Part shown: positions 22,803-23,969 of the stretch, piece after piece
How positions within the stretch are numbered: the stretch's first letter is position 1
Layout of the letters: each line of letters begins with the position of its first letter
NCBI GenBank assembly: GCA_002454975.1
Contig: DKJZ01000064.1
Span: 1-23,969 of the forward strand
DNA: 23,969 nucleotides
Direction: 5' to 3'
From: Hylemonella sp. UBA6679
GTDB taxonomy: Bacteria > Pseudomonadota > Gammaproteobacteria > Burkholderiales > Burkholderiaceae_C
The notes under the pieces: model-generated
Told to the model about the DNA's origin: nothing
The model's input: the letters and a program-made list of their open reading frames with translations, nothing else
Database searches by the model: none
Position numbers and translations under genes: made by a program

Positions 22803-23495
22803 TCAAGCTTTGGGCGGGCGCCCACCAAAAATAGCTGTGCCCACCCGCACCATGGTGGCTCCAGCGTGAATGGCTGGCTCCAGGTCTGCGGTCATGCCCA
22901 TGGACAAGGTGTCGAGTGCCAGGCCCTGCGCCTTCAGCGCGTTGAGCACCTCACGGCAGCGCATGAATACGGCCAGGGCTGCTTCAAAATCAGGCGCAGG
23001 CTCAGGGATGGCCATGAGGCCGCGAAGTTGCAGGCGCGGCAAAGCCGCCACAGCCAGCGCCAAGGGCAGCACCTCCTCGGGCGTTGCCCCCGACTTGTTG
23101 GCCCCACCATCCACATTCACCTGCAAACACACCTGCAAAGGCGGCAAATGCGCGGGCCGCTGCTCGCTCAAACGTTGGGCGATTTTGAGGCGATCGACGC
23201 TGTGCACCCAGCTGAAGTGCTCGGCCACGAGCCGGGTTTTGTTGCTCTGAATGGGGCCGATGCAGTGCCACTCGATGGGCAAATCGGGCAGGGCCGCCAT
23301 TTTGTCGATGGCTTCTTGGATGTAGTTTTCGCCAAAGGCACGCTGACCGGCTTCGAAGGCCTCGCGCACGTCTTGCGGTCCGAAGGTCTTGGACACCGCG
23401 AGCAACTGCACGCTGTGCGCGGGCCGGCCGGCGGCCTGAGTTGCCACCTCTATCCGGTTCAAAACAGCGCTTAATGGCTTGGCGATGGTGTTCAT
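22803..23495 (-). CDS. yggS: YggS family pyridoxal phosphate homeostasis protein (PLPBP)
   Basis: Cytoplasmic PLP-binding protein with an alanine-racemase-like TIM barrel and no known catalysis; it buffers vitamin B6 and amino/keto-acid balance. From ATG 23495 it has 230 residues, the family norm; GGAG lies just upstream, and the open frame's extra six residues start at TTG 23513. The PLP lysine is in LLAVSKTFG (about 30-38). FGENYIQEA, WHCIGPIQSNK and LSMGMTADLEPAI are conserved blocks. It is divergent from pilT by 45 bases, an arrangement also seen in Pseudomonas. Confidence 0.95.
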   Translation of the reverse strand: MNTIAKPLSAVLNRIEVATQAAGRPAHSVQLLAVSKTFGPQDVREAFEAGQRAFGENYIQEAIDKMAALPDLPIEWHCIGPIQSNKTRLVAEHFSWVHSVDRLKIAQRLSEQRPAHLPPLQVCLQVNVDGGANKSGATPEEVLPLALAVAALPRLQLRGLMAIPEPAPDFEAALAVFMRCREVLNALKAQGLALDTLSMGMTADLEPAIHAGATMVRVGTAIFGGRPPKA

Positions 23496-23540
23496 AATCT
23501 CCGAGCGTACCAAAGCCTACCCACCCCCCTGCTGCCTGAG

Positions 23541-23969
23541 ATGGATCTGTCCAACCTGCTGGCCTTCAGCGTCAAAAACAAAGCCTCTGACCTGCACCTG
23601 AGCGCAGGCCTGCCGCCCATGGTGCGGGTGCACGGTGAAGTCCATCGCGTGGGCAACGACCCCTTGGGGGATGGTGAGCTCATGGATGCCCTGTGCAGCA
23701 TCATGAGCAGTGCCCAACGCGCCCAGTTTGAGCAAACCCAAGAACTCGACTTTGCCTTGGACATTGCTGGCCTCTCGCGCTTTCGGGTCAATGCATTTGT
23801 GCAAGCCCGCGGCCTGGGCGTGGTCTTGCGCACCATTCCCGCGCATGTGCTGAGCTTGGCTGAACTCAACACCCCCAAACTGTTTGCCGAATTGGCCCTG
23901 CAAGCGCGTGGGCTGGTGTTGGTCACCGGCCCGACCGGCTCGGGCAAGTCCACCACGCTGGCGGCCATG
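23541..23969 (+). CDS. pilT: Type IV pilus retraction ATPase PilT, N-terminal part (runs off window)
   Basis: Hexameric cytoplasmic ATPase that powers type IV pilus retraction and twitching. The first 143 residues are present and the frame is still open at the window edge. It starts MDLSNLLAFSVKNKASDLHLSAG, the usual PilT opening, with the PAS-like N-terminal domain containing PPMVRVHGEV. It continues through LDFALDIAGLSRFRVNAF to the Walker A motif GPTGSGKST (131-139). There is no stop because the window ends. It is divergent from yggS. Confidence 0.95.
   Translation, partial: MDLSNLLAFSVKNKASDLHLSAGLPPMVRVHGEVHRVGNDPLGDGELMDALCSIMSSAQRAQFEQTQELDFALDIAGLSRFRVNAFVQARGLGVVLRTIPAHVLSLAELNTPKLFAELALQARGLVLVTGPTGSGKSTTLAAM

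Noticed and set aside
1..23969. CRISPR arrays, tRNA or rRNA genes, insertion sequences, phage genes
   Set aside because: No spaced direct-repeat arrays, no tRNA or rRNA signature and no transposase or integrase reading frames were seen on either strand.

Overview
The window looks like a chromosomal segment of a GC-rich betaproteobacterium, most likely of the family Comamonadaceae (Burkholderiales). The signs are the GC-rich codon use, a lone Bug-type solute-binding protein, the divergent yggS/pilT pair and a class V aminotransferase of a type I associate with Burkholderiales. The genus is not determinable from the sequence alone. Genes are packed tightly. No gene-free stretch exceeds 300 bases; the longest, about 180 bases at 16719-16897, holds weak hairpins and a short G-rich repeat.

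Region 1 (1-13943) is an envelope and biofilm locus. A rightward bcsC fragment (cellulose-export outer-membrane protein, C-terminal barrel) enters from the left edge. It collides with a leftward lipoprotein gene, and both appear to have lost their 3' ends at one breakpoint near 1625-1645. Leftward from about 13828 to 3187 runs a co-directional set: two type I secretion ABC transporters, an HlyD-type adaptor, a TolC-type outer-membrane channel, then bcsB and bcsA (c-di-GMP-controlled cellulose synthase). Gene joints are very short, with ATGA or TGA-G-ATG couplings. A six-copy decamer tandem repeat fills most of the gap before bcsB. A LuxR-type regulator is divergent from this set, and a 19-bp dyad lies between them.

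Region 2 (14698-20403) is rich in one-carbon and two-carbon metabolism. It has purU (10-formyl-THF deformylase), a class V alanine/serine-glyoxylate-type aminotransferase, psd (phosphatidylserine decarboxylase), glcD (glycolate oxidase FAD subunit) and a cidA/lrgA-lrgB membrane pair directly behind glcD. Plant PLGG1 is an LrgAB homologue that moves glycolate and glycerate, so glcD-lrgAB is plausibly a glycolate uptake and oxidation unit.

Region 3 (20413-23969) has a lone Bug/TctC periplasmic receptor, a chrA chromate transporter, yggS (PLP homeostasis) and the start of pilT (pilus retraction ATPase), which runs off the right edge. Clear terminator-like hairpins sit at two convergent junctions: purU/aminotransferase and chrA/yggS.
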